Shown: positions 21,067-31,562 of the stretch, piece after piece | Position numbering within the stretch: the stretch's first letter is position 1 | Layout of the letters: each line of letters opens with the position of its first letter | Assembly: GCA_017354895.1 (NCBI GenBank) | Contig: CP071496.1 | Span: forward strand, 2,418,001-2,482,000 | Direction: 5' to 3' | Origin: Podospora comata | Taxonomy: Eukaryota; Ascomycota; Sordariomycetes; Sordariales; Podosporaceae | Length of the DNA: 64,000 bases | Position numbers and translations under genes: made by a program | The notes under the pieces: generated by a model | What the model was told of the DNA's origin: nothing | The model's input: the letters and a program-made list of their open reading frames with translations, nothing else | Databases searched by the model: none

Positions 21067-21402
21067 GTTTCGAGTTCTAGATTCCCAAAAGCATCGAGAT
21101 ACCATAAGGTGCCTATGCAAGGAACGTGTTCCTGCTTACATATTTGATTGTGACTGATCTACACAACCAACTTGGCAGGCAGTCAGCACCAACACAATAC
21201 AATGATACAACCATCATCAAAAGTACCATATCCGCGAGAAACGATTGGCCAGCCAGAAACTCAAGGCCAACTCGTCCAACCGCATTCTCACACCTCATGA
21301 TCCGCACAGCCACATTTCCTCTCTCATATATCCTGAGCACCCCGCTCCTCCTACCCATTGTTCTCAAATCCCACCATCTCCCATTTCATAACCGCCACCA
21401 AC
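21067..21402. other. Intergenic space, no gene seen
   Basis: Lower-GC spacer between two same-strand genes. CCAATC-like sequence on the minus strand near 21245-21250 is the only motif noted. Confidence 0.4.
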
Positions 21403-22275
21403 ATGGTACCCCTAAGCAACCCAATCTGGTACATCCTCGAAAACTACATCTACGCCCTCCCCCCTCCCCCCCCTCGCATCCGCACAAAACCCCTAGAAGT
21501 AATCTGCGTCGGCCTCCCCAGAAGCGGCACCGAATCCCTCCAGCACGCCCTCCTCACCCTCGGCTACGACCACACCTACCACGGCTGGGACATCATCTAC
21601 GAAGAACCGAACTACGCCCAAGAATGGGTCAAGCTCTGCCGCAAGAAATGGTTCGGCCCCCCTTCCGGCCGCACAACCTTCACCCCCCTCGACTTTGACC
21701 CCCTCATCGGCCACTCCACCGCCCTCACCGACGCCGTCGCCTCCGTCTTCGCCGCCGAGCTCATCCAAGCCTACCCCTCCGCAAAAGTAATCCTCAACCA
21801 CCGCCCGGACGAAGACGCCTGGCACAACAGCATCTCCACCACCATCGCCCGCGGCGAGTCCCTCTGGCACCTCTGGCTCATGTCCTGGACTTCGGGACCC
21901 TGTTTCTGGAGCTGGCACGTCTACCTCCGTTTTATGTGGCCCGGTTTGTTTAGGTGTTTGGACGGGAATGTGGAAAGGGGTGTCAAAGGAAATGGGAGGT
22001 GGGTGGCTAGGGAACATTACGCCATGGTTCGGGGGTTGGTACCCAAGGAGAGGCTGCTGGAGTGGAGCGTGGAGGATGGGTGGGGGCGGCTTTGCGAGTT
22101 TTTGGAAAAGGAGGTTCCGAAGGAGGAGTTTCCTCATGTTAATGCTGCCAAGGGGTGGGTTGGGCATGAGAGGAGGTTGGCGAGGAGGTATATACTGGGG
22201 GCGTTGAGGAATGTGGGGGTGGGGGTGGGGGTTGTGGTTGGGTTGTGGTATCTTTGCAAAAAATATTGGGGTTGA
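21403..22275 (+). CDS. Sulfotransferase-family protein with C-terminal membrane anchor
   Basis: A single exon of 290 residues. The start of the domain has the PAPS-binding loop (VGLPRSGTESLQHAL) followed by LGYDHTYHGWD, typical of the fungal Sulfotransfer_4-type proteins often mislabelled as NAD-dependent epimerases. AELIQAYPSAKVILNHRPDEDAWHNS supplies the second conserved strand and helix of the fold. After the domain comes VGVGVGVVVGLWYLCKKYW, a single transmembrane helix, so the protein is probably tail-anchored or ends in a membrane. The acceptor is unknown and activity is not proven for most fungal members. The coding strand switches from C-rich to G-rich near 21940. Neighbours give no pathway clue. 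Confidence 0.8.
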   Translation: MVPLSNPIWYILENYIYALPPPPPRIRTKPLEVICVGLPRSGTESLQHALLTLGYDHTYHGWDIIYEEPNYAQEWVKLCRKKWFGPPSGRTTFTPLDFDPLIGHSTALTDAVASVFAAELIQAYPSAKVILNHRPDEDAWHNSISTTIARGESLWHLWLMSWTSGPCFWSWHVYLRFMWPGLFRCLDGNVERGVKGNGRWVAREHYAMVRGLVPKERLLEWSVEDGWGRLCEFLEKEVPKEEFPHVNAAKGWVGHERRLARRYILGALRNVGVGVGVVVGLWYLCKKYWG

Positions 22276-22432
22276 GGGTGATGATGGCTGTTTGAAAGTT
22301 TTGGTGCTTGATCATATTCGACCATGATGTCTATATCCTGCTGTCTTATTCTACCACCCCCTTGTGACCTCCCTGTGATTACGCTGCCCACACATATATA
22401 TATATACCATCCCTTCCACCACCTCCACTCAC

Positions 22433-23506
22433 TCACTCACTCTTCGGCTTAGCCTTCGCCTCCCCCTTCGCCTCCGACTTGGCAACACTCTCCCCGCACT
22501 TCTCCCAAACCTCCAACCCCGTCAACCACGTACTCGCCAACATCAACGCCGACACCACCCCCGTCGAAAACGGCACCCACCCCACCGCCTTCCCCGGCAC
22601 AGCCATATCCAACACATCCGCCACCGCCCGCCTCCCCGCCTTATACCTCGTGTCCAACAACTTGTCCAACTTTGTCCGTAACTCCTCCAATTTTTCCTCC
22701 CCAACCCTCACCCGCCCTAACCTCGTCTCCTGCTCCCTCCACTGCTGCTGCTGCTCCTCCCACCCCCCATGCCCCCCCTTCGACCTGCTACTCGTCTGGG
22801 GAGGAGGGGGCTTCACCAGCGTCGGCCCTGCGGCAACTCTTTCCCTCCTCACCTCCTTCTCAAGATGCCTCACCTCCCTCCTCGTCTGCGCAATCTCGGC
22901 CCCCAACCTGCCGACCTTCCAACCCCCGGCGAGAACAGCCAGAATCAACGCAAAAAACCACATCCTGTTCCCTTCCTTCATCACCTTCCTCGCAAGCTCC
23001 CTGCCCCAGACCCCCAGCCCGTCGACCTTGAGCTCGTCAACGAACGTGGCCGTCTCAGCACAGTAATAGACCCCGTTGAAGGATTTGCTCAGTATCTCTA
23101 GCCATTTCTCGATGCCGACGCCGCCTAGGAGGAGGCCGACTGCCAGTCCGGCTTTGGCCTTTGCTGCGCCCGAGGATGGTGGCTTCCCTTCCGCTTTCGA
23201 CTTTGCCGAGGCCTCGATGTATTTATCAAAGGCTTGGGAGAAGGACTCTAGGAAGCGGAAGAGGCGGAAGTAGCGCCGCCCCAGGGAGAGCCGGGATTTG
23301 AGTTCGGTGAGGGTGAGTTTCTTTCGAGGGGAGAGGGTGCGGGGGATTTTCTCGGCGGGGAAGCCGAGGAAGGGGAGGAGGGCCAGGGGGAGGGAGGGGT
23401 AAGAAAGTAAAAGCTGGGTGAGGGATTGGAGGAAGCGGAGGGTGCGTTCGAGGCCGTAGGCGTCGGTGGAGAACTTGATGAATTGGTGGAAGGTGTTTTG
23501 TGACAT
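22433..23506 (-). CDS. PEX11: PEX11-family peroxisome proliferation protein
   Basis: An intronless gene of 357 residues. The N terminus FHQFIKFSTDAYGLERTLRFLQS is the family start, with the amphipathic helix thought to bend the peroxisomal membrane. It continues with RRYFRLFRFLESFSQAFDKYIE and a C-terminal hydrophobic hairpin (MWFFALILAVLAGGW and WVPFSTGVVSALMLASTWL). PEX11 proteins elongate and divide peroxisomes. Between the hydrophobic segments lies a long charged insert with a Gln-rich run and coiled-coil character, longer than in the canonical 240-residue proteins; this suits the PEX11C-like fungal paralogues. It ends in AKSEAKGEAKAKPKSE. It converges with the sulfotransferase gene 157 bases away. 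Confidence 0.8.
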   Translation of the reverse strand: MSQNTFHQFIKFSTDAYGLERTLRFLQSLTQLLLSYPSLPLALLPFLGFPAEKIPRTLSPRKKLTLTELKSRLSLGRRYFRLFRFLESFSQAFDKYIEASAKSKAEGKPPSSGAAKAKAGLAVGLLLGGVGIEKWLEILSKSFNGVYYCAETATFVDELKVDGLGVWGRELARKVMKEGNRMWFFALILAVLAGGWKVGRLGAEIAQTRREVRHLEKEVRRERVAAGPTLVKPPPPQTSSRSKGGHGGWEEQQQQWREQETRLGRVRVGEEKLEELRTKLDKLLDTRYKAGRRAVADVLDMAVPGKAVGWVPFSTGVVSALMLASTWLTGLEVWEKCGESVAKSEAKGEAKAKPKSE

Positions 23507-24185
23507 TTTGAGGGAAGGGAGGGGATCGTCACGGGGGTGGGCGGTAAGAATCGGTTGTGTTGTGTCGTGTGAATATTGTGATGGCTTGTTTTGGACGTGG
23601 TTGTTGTGAGATGTTGTTCTGATGGTGGTGAGAGTGAGACGTGAAGTGTGGGTGATTCAATGTCTTGGCGGTGTATCTTTTTACGAGAGCGACATGGGTC
23701 GGGCAAGCTGTTCACTCATGAGAAGTATGCGTGTCCTTGGCAAGAACTAAACGGTCGTCTTAAAGTCGGTATCAAAAGTAAAGTTGAGATGAAAAGATGC
23801 TCGGGTCTCAAGAAGAATCGCGTCGGTGAAAAACAAAATCGCTAAATCGTGAGATGAGCTGTCGGGTTTCAGGCACAAATGTCGCTCCATTGGGTGGCTG
23901 GTTTTTGCTGTTTATGGTTGGTGCATTTCCTAGCGCGCATCCGATCCGTTCAGCTCCCTCGAATCAGCCCCTGACTCCTGTGGCAAGGGATAAACACACG
24001 CAAATGTTCAAACACCACATGTATTCGTTGCCTTCCATATGCCCCCTAATCTTCAAGTAAATACAACACCACCCAGCGAGAGAATGATGCACATGTACAC
24101 AATGGCTGCAGCAAATTCTCTCTCAATTCCAAACTTCATGCCTCCTTTTATCTAAGGCCTCCCACCAGCTGTACACTCTATACCC
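23507..24185. other. Intergenic space upstream of PEX11-family gene
   Basis: Holds the promoter of the minus-strand PEX11 gene and the 3' flank of NUO51. No coding-like frame seen. Confidence 0.45.
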
Positions 24186-25795
24186 TTACATACCAGGAGA
24201 GACAAGCACACCCTTCTCCCTAGAGTCACGCTTCCACCCACCAGCAAGCGCCTCGCCACCGTTCTCCTGAGCAAACTTTTGCATGCGCGCCTCAAGCTCT
24301 GGCCTGAAGTGGCGGATAAGACCCTGGATAGGCCAGGCAAAAGCCTCACCCAAAGCTAGGAATTGGGTCAGCAAAAGGTAGTTATTTATCAATCAGGAGA
24401 AGGGAAGAAACATACCGCAAATGGTGTGACCCTCCACCTGCTTGGTCAGCTCCTGCAACATGTCAATCTCACGCTCGCGACCCTGGCCCTTCTCAAATCT
24501 TTGCATGATCTGCTCGGTCCACTTGCTGCCTTCACGGCAAGGAGTGCACTGGCCGCAAGACTCGTGGCGGTAGAAGTGGCTGAGACGGGAGATGGCGCGG
24601 ACAACATCGGTGCTCTTGTCCATGACGATGACAGCAGCGGTGCCGAGACCGGACTGGCTGTCCTTCAGGGCATCGAAATCCATGAGCTGGTCGTCGCAGA
24701 CGTGCTTGGGCAGGATAGGGGTGGAAGAACCACCGGGGATGACAGCCAGGAGGTTGTCCCAGCCGCCACGGACACCGCCGCAGTGCTTGTCGATAAGCTC
24801 CCGGAGAGGAATGCTCATCTCCTCCTCGACTGTGCAGGGGTTGTTGACGTGACCGCTGATGCAGAAGAGCTTGGTGCCCTGGTTGCGCTCACGGCCGAAG
24901 CCGGCGAACCAGCTGCCACCGCGACGGCAGATGGTAGGGGCAACAGCAACAGTCTCGACGTTGGCAACAGTGGAAGGGCAACCGAAAAGACCAACAGCGG
25001 CAGGGAAAGGAGGCTTCAAGCGGGGCTTGCCAGGCTTGCCCTCAAGAGACTCGATCAAGCTGGTCTCCTCACCGCAGACGTAGGCACCGCCACCACGGTG
25101 AACGTAGACATCAAAGTCATAACCGGAACCGCAGGCGTTCTTGCCAATAAGACCGTCGGCATAAGCCTCGTTGATGGCGTTTTGGAGAACGGCAGCCTCG
25201 TGGATAAACTCTCCACGAATGTAGATGTAAGCAGCCGAAGCGTTCATGGCACGGCCAGCGACCAAGCAGCCCTCCACCAGCTTGTGGGGGTCCTTGCGCA
25301 TAATCTCGCGATCCTTGCAGGTTCCCGGCTCACCCTCATCGGCGTTGACAACCAGGTATCTCGGTTTGTTGTCCTTGTCCCAGTCCTTGAAGTTCATGAA
25401 CGACTGCATAACAGCGTTAGTAAGCTTACTTCTTCTGTCGTCCAAAGCTCCAAACGCACCCATTTCAGACCCGAGGGGAAACCAGCACCACCACGTCCGC
25501 GGAGGCCGGAGGCCTTGATCTCGCCAATGATCCAGTCGTGGCCCTTGAGGAGGATCTCCTTGGTCTTGTGCCAGTCGCCCATCTTCTTGGCGCTCTTGAG
25601 GTCGGGGGGGAAGCGGCCGTAGAGGTTCTGGAAGATGCGGTCCTGGTCGCGAAGGCCACCATAGGTACGGCTAGGGGCAGCGCCGTCCTGGACGGTAGCG
25701 AACGAACGGCATTGTTGTTGCGTCGTGGCGGCCGCGACAGCGTTTGTGAGGGTCTTGGCCGACGCCTTGGTGGGCGCAGCAGTGCGGGACAACAT
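24186..25795 (-). CDS. nuo-51: Complex I 51-kDa flavoprotein subunit (NDUFV1/NUO51)
   Basis: Exons 25795-25460, 25403-24416 and 24355-24186 encode 497 residues, near the Neurospora length. Introns of 56 and 60 nt carry ACTAAC or CTGAC branches. A mitochondrial presequence occupies about residues 1-35 (Arg/Ser/Ala-rich). The FMN-site loop is [16 protein letters not shown], then [17 protein letters not shown]. The NADH-site Gly/Glu stretch is [19 protein letters not shown]. The [4Fe-4S] ligand motif is [12 protein letters not shown], with the fourth Cys in GHTIC. The protein takes electrons from NADH in the matrix arm of complex I and passes them to the Fe-S chain. All key residues are present. 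Exons 1 and 3 are short; exon 2 has the balanced, C-ending codons of a highly expressed gene. It is divergent from the dynactin p27 gene. Confidence 0.97.
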
Positions 25796-26423
25796 GTTGG
25801 TATAGATTCGTGTCTCTGCTCGGCAGAGACAGAGGGAGGCGGAATGCCAGTGGGCCGGGGCCGGGGGGGGTGGCGGGTTGAGAAGAGGGAGAAGAAGTCG
25901 TCGAGGGGTTCGTTCGTTCCTGGGGACGACCACGACGAGGGAGGTTGAGGTTGGCCTGTGGCTCAATTGAGCGATTGTGAGCGGCTTCTTTGAGATTTGG
26001 TTTCGCAACGTCGATGATTGGCTGAAATTTACCGGGATGTGGCGGGCAGGCACTTGGGCCGCCTGTGGCGAGAGCTGCCAAGATCGCTGACGCAGTGTGG
26101 GGGAAGCTGTTCGCTGAAGAGCTCCGAGAGCTTCAACAAAAAGTTCCCTGAACAACACCATCTCTTTGTCTCGACAAACCATCGTCAGCCTTGCGCTCCA
26201 GCCTCGACCGTCCGCCCACAACGCCCTCGGGACGAGGAGCTGCGTGTGGCTCTAGTTATCAGTCAATGCTATATTGTTTTTGTCCAGCTACCACTCCCTT
26301 CCTTGCAACTACGTATACTGTGCCATGCGCCCAAGCTCTCGACAATCTCGCAGTGTCAGCCTTGGCCAGTGATCAACACCACCAAACATCACCACAGAAC
26401 AAAACTCTCGACTTTTAGTAAAG
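25796..26423. promoter_or_regulatory. Divergent promoter of NUO51 and dynactin p27
   Basis: A 628-base space between outward genes. A CCAAT box (ATTGG on the plus strand at 26017-26021) lies about 220 bases before the NUO51 ATG; the HAP complex controls many respiratory genes in fungi, so it is a sensible candidate. No gene in the space is supported. Confidence 0.4.
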
Positions 26424-27057
26424 ATGTCTTCCAAACGCCACTCCATCCTCCCCGCCGTCTCAGCAGGCCCTAAACCACCAGTCCAGTTCTCCTCCTCCAT
26501 CACCATCGCCGAATCGGCACTCCTCACCGGTACAAACCTCATCACCATCTCTTCCGAGTCCGTCATCCACCCCCGCGCCAAACTCGACTCCCTCGCCGGG
26601 CGCATCACCATTGGCCGTCGCTGTGTGGTTCACGAGCGCACCATGATCGGTGCCATCGGAACATCGGGCAAAGTAACCGAACAAGCCGTGACCCTCGGAG
26701 ACTACGCGACCGTCGAAGTGGCCGCCTCCATCGAAGCTGGTAATACCATCATCGGGGAGGGAACCACAGTTGGAGTTGGCTCAAAAGTTGGGGCGGGCGC
26801 GGTAATAGGAAAGGTTTGTTTCATCTTCCCACAGGTAGACACAGAGGAGATGCTGACAGGCAAACCAGCATTGCACCCTAACCCCCCACACCGAAGTCCC
26901 AGCCGGCGAGGTCATCCCCGATTTCACAGTCATCTATTCCAACGGAACCAGGAGGATAGACAAGCGAGGGGTGGCAGACCTGAAGAACAAGGGACAGGCG
27001 AGGCAGATTGATGTGCTGAGGAGGATGATACCCACTAATCCGGCCAAGTTTGCCTGA
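26424..27057 (+). CDS. Dynactin subunit 6 (p27) homologue
   Basis: Exons 26424-26813 and 26869-27057 encode 192 residues, the usual size. The 55-nt intron has GTTTGT, a CTGAC branch and a CCAG acceptor, joining VIGK to HCTLTPH. The protein is a left-handed beta helix made of hexapeptide turns (ITISSESVIHPRAKL, ITIGRRCVVHERTMIG, VTLGDYATVEVAASIEAGN, IIGEGTTVGVGSKVGAGAVIGK). It ends with VPAGEVIPDFTVIYSNGTRRIDKR, as in p27. In dynactin, p25 and p27 form part of the pointed-end complex that binds cargo such as endosomes. The alternative, a gamma-carbonic-anhydrase-like protein, is less likely because the metal His pattern is absent. Confidence 0.88.
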
Positions 27058-29131
27058 TTACTTCTTTTTTTGTTGTTATACATGATGTTTTTTTTTTTTT
27101 TGCTAGGGTACAATACCCGTTGTGATGATCATGGAAATGGAGAATGCCCGTTCGCATTCAGCTTCTGTCTTCGGGCGCATTATTTTCACGATCTTGAAAG
27201 AAACCAAAAAGAAGGCTACCCAAGAGAAGAGAAGACAAGGCAGCCCTGAGTGCGATGGAATTGCCCTTTTATCGAAACGAGCAGTGTTTTGACTCGGCTA
27301 CTTTTCACGGAGGTCCGGAAGTGGAATAGATAAGGTGTATAGGGCACGACACGACCTCGGCCACTTGGAGATCATAGCCTCTTGTTGATGTTGTTTGGTG
27401 TGATAAAAAATGAACGAGTAACTTTGGACTCTACTTCAGCTGGAGCCTGCTATAACTCTATCGCGAGGGGTGTCAGGGGGAAATCAACTTTCTCATCCCA
27501 CAATCCCATGGTCTTTTGGAGCCCAAGAAAAGTCTTGACTGATTGCTTTATTTTAGTACGGTCTACTTGCCGGCCTCGTTCTGGCAACAGGATCAGGGCT
27601 TCATCATGCCTTCATCAGGGTTAGGTGTAGCTTGTAATGTTTCATATTGACCACGTGTCTTAGAACAGACTGGCGAAGGCATATATCTCTTACCGTTCAC
27701 GACCTAGGTAGGTATCTGGGTTGGCAGGTGGGACCAGGAAGCAACTTGACTTTGGCAACAGCCCGATTGCTCTCTCCCCCAGGCTGTACTTGTCTCCATA
27801 ACAGAAATCATGCCTGCACCCACTTACATCACATGTTTGATTAGAATCTGGGACCAGAGCTGGAATTGTGTCAGTTTTCACAAATCGTGCAAGTTTCCAT
27901 CCGGACAGTCTTTGTCATGGTGGGTTTCTTCACTTCTCAGTCGCTGTGGGAGAAGGAAAAACCAGTCAGTCTCGGCCTTTGGCATCTGTGGCCGGTCCCG
28001 GAAGGACAGCTGCCTTCCCCGGCCGACTTCCGTCGGAACAAGCTTCCGCGAGAGACATTGAAGCCCGCAGCTGCTGGGAGCCGTCTCGAAAGGCACCGGG
28101 GCATGCAATCTGGCCCATCATGCACAATCCTCAACCATTCGGGTGCGATTCCCTAGCAGGGGGGCCAGAACCCAAGTAAGTGTAAAGTCACTGTCAGCCC
28201 TACCGCCCTGCTCATGCACATCATCTCTTCAGACCCCGATCTAATCGGCTCTTTTGACCTCACCTCCAGACACTCACCATGGAGGCAAACCACGACATAG
28301 AGAGCATGGAAATGTCGGAAAACAGAATAAGTCAGCATGAAAGGGCATTGGAAGCAAACAGGGATGGGGCAGCCCAGTACTCGTATGAGACTGCGGGACT
28401 GTTTCTATAATACCGGCATGTTCTCGGCCGCCGTTGCTTCCATAGGTACCAGCTCACCACCACACACCTTTCTCATCCATCAGTCCCCTCACCCTCGGTC
28501 GGGACACTGGCAAGAGCGGAACAGGCCCAGTGGAAACCACTGCTGTCTCCCCTCGTCCAGCCGTCGGCTCAGACCACCGCACGCTTTGAAAACGATGGCT
28601 TCTACTCCAAACCAAAGCTCGGCTTTTCTGTCAGGCCACAGAAGAGCACGAACCAGACAGCTTATGAAGAAGCCTTTCAAGAAAATATTCATAAAGTCAA
28701 TTTTGTTATCTGCGTTTACCCAGCAGCAACCACCACCATCACCACCACCGAGCACATCTTTTGCATCTTCATCCTCTCACCAACACCGAGATCCGACTCC
28801 TCCTCCTCCCCCTCGGTCGTCGCCTCACTCTCGACCCACCAGCCGACGATCTTCCTCCACCACCACCACCAGCAGCCAACTTATCTGGAGACTCTCTGAC
28901 GACACCCTCTCTTGTTCCAGCCTACAGCTAGCAGCACATTTCAACACAACCACCCAGCTATCCGACTCCTGCACCATTCCACTCTCGCCTTACCTTTACC
29001 AAGAACCACAACAGAATATCATCACGCCCTTCAACGACAGCCACTTAAGCCCCCTCTCCACACCCCACTACCACCACTACTACTACTCCACCGAGCATTC
29101 CCACACCTACAACCACTTCTACGTCACCGCC
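27058..29131. other. Long intergenic space and leader
   Basis: About 2 kb. It holds a poly-T tract near 27088-27101 after the dynactin gene. From 28337 one frame is continuously open into the next gene but is low-complexity (Ser, Pro, His, Thr runs) and reads like CT-rich leader rather than conserved protein. No separate gene is supported. Confidence 0.4.
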
Positions 29132-30127
29132 ATGTCTGGCAGCAGATCCTCGTCCCTTCCCCCAACCCCCTCGGGTTCCATGCCCATTGAACAGACACCC
29201 GCCTTCCAGAAACTTCTCCCCGTCGAGCGCGCACGAGCATTCATCCACTCTGTCGTGTTTGAAGAAGACGAGGAGCTGTCCGAGGAAGAGAGGGAGCACA
29301 TCACCATCAAGTGCGAAAAGACATGGACAGACCTGCTGAAGCTGGGGAATTTGGACGAGAAGGAGGGGACAGAGGAGTGTCAAAAGTTGGTGCGCGCGCC
29401 GGTGATTGGGGAGGGGATTTGTCACAAATTATGGAAGAGGCTGGCGGCGATTTCGAGGAAGGGGGGGTACACGAATGAGGCGTCTGGTTTTGAGGCGATG
29501 AGGAAGAATTTGATGGTGGAGGGCAAGGCGAGGCGGGAGGAGAAGAAGAGGGAGAAGGAGGAGAGAAGGAAGGAGAGGGAGGGAAGGAAGGGGTTGGAGG
29601 GATTGTTGGATTCGTTGAAGCTGAGCCCGAGGAGGAAGGATAAGGAGGGGAGCGGGAGCGGGGAGCGGGATGAAGGGGAGGGGGGTGGAGAGCAGGAGGG
29701 AGAGGAGGGTTTTTGGCAGGCTCCTGAAACGTATACACCAAGGATTGCGCCGCCCGAGATGGAGGCGAAGGACACGCCTTGTCCGCCTGGGTTGTTGGGT
29801 TTGTTGGAGGGGGACGATGATGAGATGGCCAGATGGGATCAGGCTGCCTATCATGGGAGGGTAGGGGTGCCGAACCGGAAGATTGAGGAAAATGTTGAGG
29901 GGGATGAGGAGGAAGAGGCCGTCAAGAACGCTGAGGATAAGAATAAGCGGAAGGCGGCCGAGGCGAAGGAGGGGAGCAGGTCTTGTCGGCCAAAGCTTAC
30001 TAAGAGCAAGAGCTGGATTGGGAAGATAGCTAGCATGGGGGAGAAGGTTTCTTATGGGTTGGGGGTTGCAGGGCCTGCTGGGTCTAAGGGTCCGAAGGAG
30101 GATAGGAGTAGGAAGAAGTCTATCTGA
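29132..30127 (+). CDS. Conserved-looking protein of unknown function, charged
   Basis: 331 residues from the ATG at 29132 (context CACCGCCATG). The N-terminal third looks folded: PAFQKLLPVERARAFIHSV, then an acidic EEDEELSEEER run, KTWTDLLKLGNL and ICHKLWKRLAAISRKGGYTN. The middle is a highly charged Lys/Glu/Arg helix (near residues 140-170) followed by Gly/Glu-rich linker, and the end has LTKSKSWIGKIASMGEKVSYGLG. I do not recognise a family. The frame extends upstream without a stop to 28337, so a longer protein is possible, but that part is low-complexity. The strand switches from C-rich to G-rich near 29330. Confidence 0.6.
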   Translation: MSGSRSSSLPPTPSGSMPIEQTPAFQKLLPVERARAFIHSVVFEEDEELSEEEREHITIKCEKTWTDLLKLGNLDEKEGTEECQKLVRAPVIGEGICHKLWKRLAAISRKGGYTNEASGFEAMRKNLMVEGKARREEKKREKEERRKEREGRKGLEGLLDSLKLSPRRKDKEGSGSGERDEGEGGGEQEGEEGFWQAPETYTPRIAPPEMEAKDTPCPPGLLGLLEGDDDEMARWDQAAYHGRVGVPNRKIEENVEGDEEEEAVKNAEDKNKRKAAEAKEGSRSCRPKLTKSKSWIGKIASMGEKVSYGLGVAGPAGSKGPKEDRSRKKSI

Positions 30128-31350
30128 AGGTTGGAGAGATTAACGGCAAGGGAGTTTTGTAAGTGAGGTGCGGTGTGAATATGGTTTGTTTGGGGAGGTT
30201 GTTGGAAGCGTGGGTTGGAGGGTTTGTGGGGGAGGGAAAATAGCGGTTTGAGAGAGTATTCATCAGCGTGAGTTAATGAAAAAAAAAGTTTTAATTTATT
30301 TTTTATGTTTGAGGTTGCAGCTTCTGGCCAGTGATTGTGAGGGTTGTGATGGGTGATGTGTTGACGTGTTGACATGGAGTAGGGGAGGTAATCAATGTGA
30401 GAGCACGTGAATGAGCGGGAAAGAGGGAAAGAATCGTGTGGGAGGCTAGACGGACGGAGGGCCAATTGATAGTGGGAGGAGGTCCGAGATTGGGGGGTTC
30501 TTGTGGTAGACCAGGCAGCTATGGTCAGGCTTCAGGATCGGGCAATGGTTGAGCATATTGATGAGGCCATGGCTGGATCGGGGAAGGTAGAAATATACTT
30601 TGCTGCGAGGGTTTCATGGGATCATAGATTTCATGAATGTTTGAGCTTTATGAAGAGTCTTGAGGCAGGCCCTAAAGTTTAACATGTATTGTTTGGTAGA
30701 GCCCCTGCGTCCCGGAGCAAAGACACCGGCTGGGAAGTGTAGGCAGTGGGGGACAACCGGCCCACAAATTAATCGAGACTTGCAAATAACTACAGAGCAC
30801 CTTTAATATACAACTTTCTCCCCAAATACTAGCATTAAGAAGTCCAAAATAAGATCAATTATCAAAGGCTTTTGGAAGTACTTCTATTGAAAATCTTCAG
30901 GGGGTTTGGTGGTGATATAGATGATATATTGTAGGTTAAAATTGATGGTTTCTGTGTTAGTGCTGCTTTTTGATTTGTCTGGTGTCTTCGATTACTTTGT
31001 AGGCTAGGTGGGGGTTGGTTATGTCACCACCTGGAAAGAAAGAGCCAAGCCGTCCCGATGGGGGTTTTCGCCTCATCGACCCCACTTATTTATCCGGGGT
31101 AGACCCCACTTGGATATATATGATTGGGTTTTTGGGAGATCCCTGTTGAGTAGTGATGGGGTAAGATAGACGTCAGGTTTAAGAATTCCATCCCATCCCA
31201 GCGCTGATTTCACTTTTTCGACTTTTTGAAAGATTTTTTTGTTTATTGACAAGAGGTTGTTGTGTTAAACAAGAGGATGTTTGTTCAGGCCGGCGATTAT
31301 TACGTCTGATCAACTGCAGCCGACAAAGTTATTTCCAGCTTGGGACCTGA

Positions 31351-31381
<31 letters not shown>

Positions 31382-31562
31382 GAAATTGTATTCGAACGGA
31401 AAGCGCAGAACGACAGAACCCAGGTCTGGGGATCAGTTCGCCAAGAACAAATTCAACTTTCCACAGGAGAAGGAGGAGGAGGGAGGTTTATTTACTCGAT
31501 TTGGGATTGGGACATCACAAGGGGGATTGATCACAGTCGACGAACAGAGACAGACGGTCAAA
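30128..31562. other. AT-richer intergenic space with GA microsatellite
   Basis: About 1.4 kb. The part near 30770-31000 is noticeably AT-rich compared with its surroundings and could be decayed repeat DNA, but no element family is recognisable. A short direct repeat GACCCCACTT occurs at 31078 and 31102. A (GA)n tract at about 31350-31381 lies in the leader of the next gene. Confidence 0.4.

Noticed and set aside
26872-26884. Telomere-like CACCCTAACCC in the dynactin p27 gene
   Set aside because: It lies inside coding exon 2 and encodes conserved residues (CTLTPH); coincidence.
28337-29131. Upstream in-frame extension of the 331-residue protein
   Set aside because: Low-complexity Ser/Pro/His/Tyr sequence without conserved character; treated as leader, though a longer protein is not excluded.
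30770-31000. AT-rich patch as a RIP-mutated transposon
   Set aside because: No terminal repeats, target duplications or reverse transcriptase/transposase remnants could be seen.
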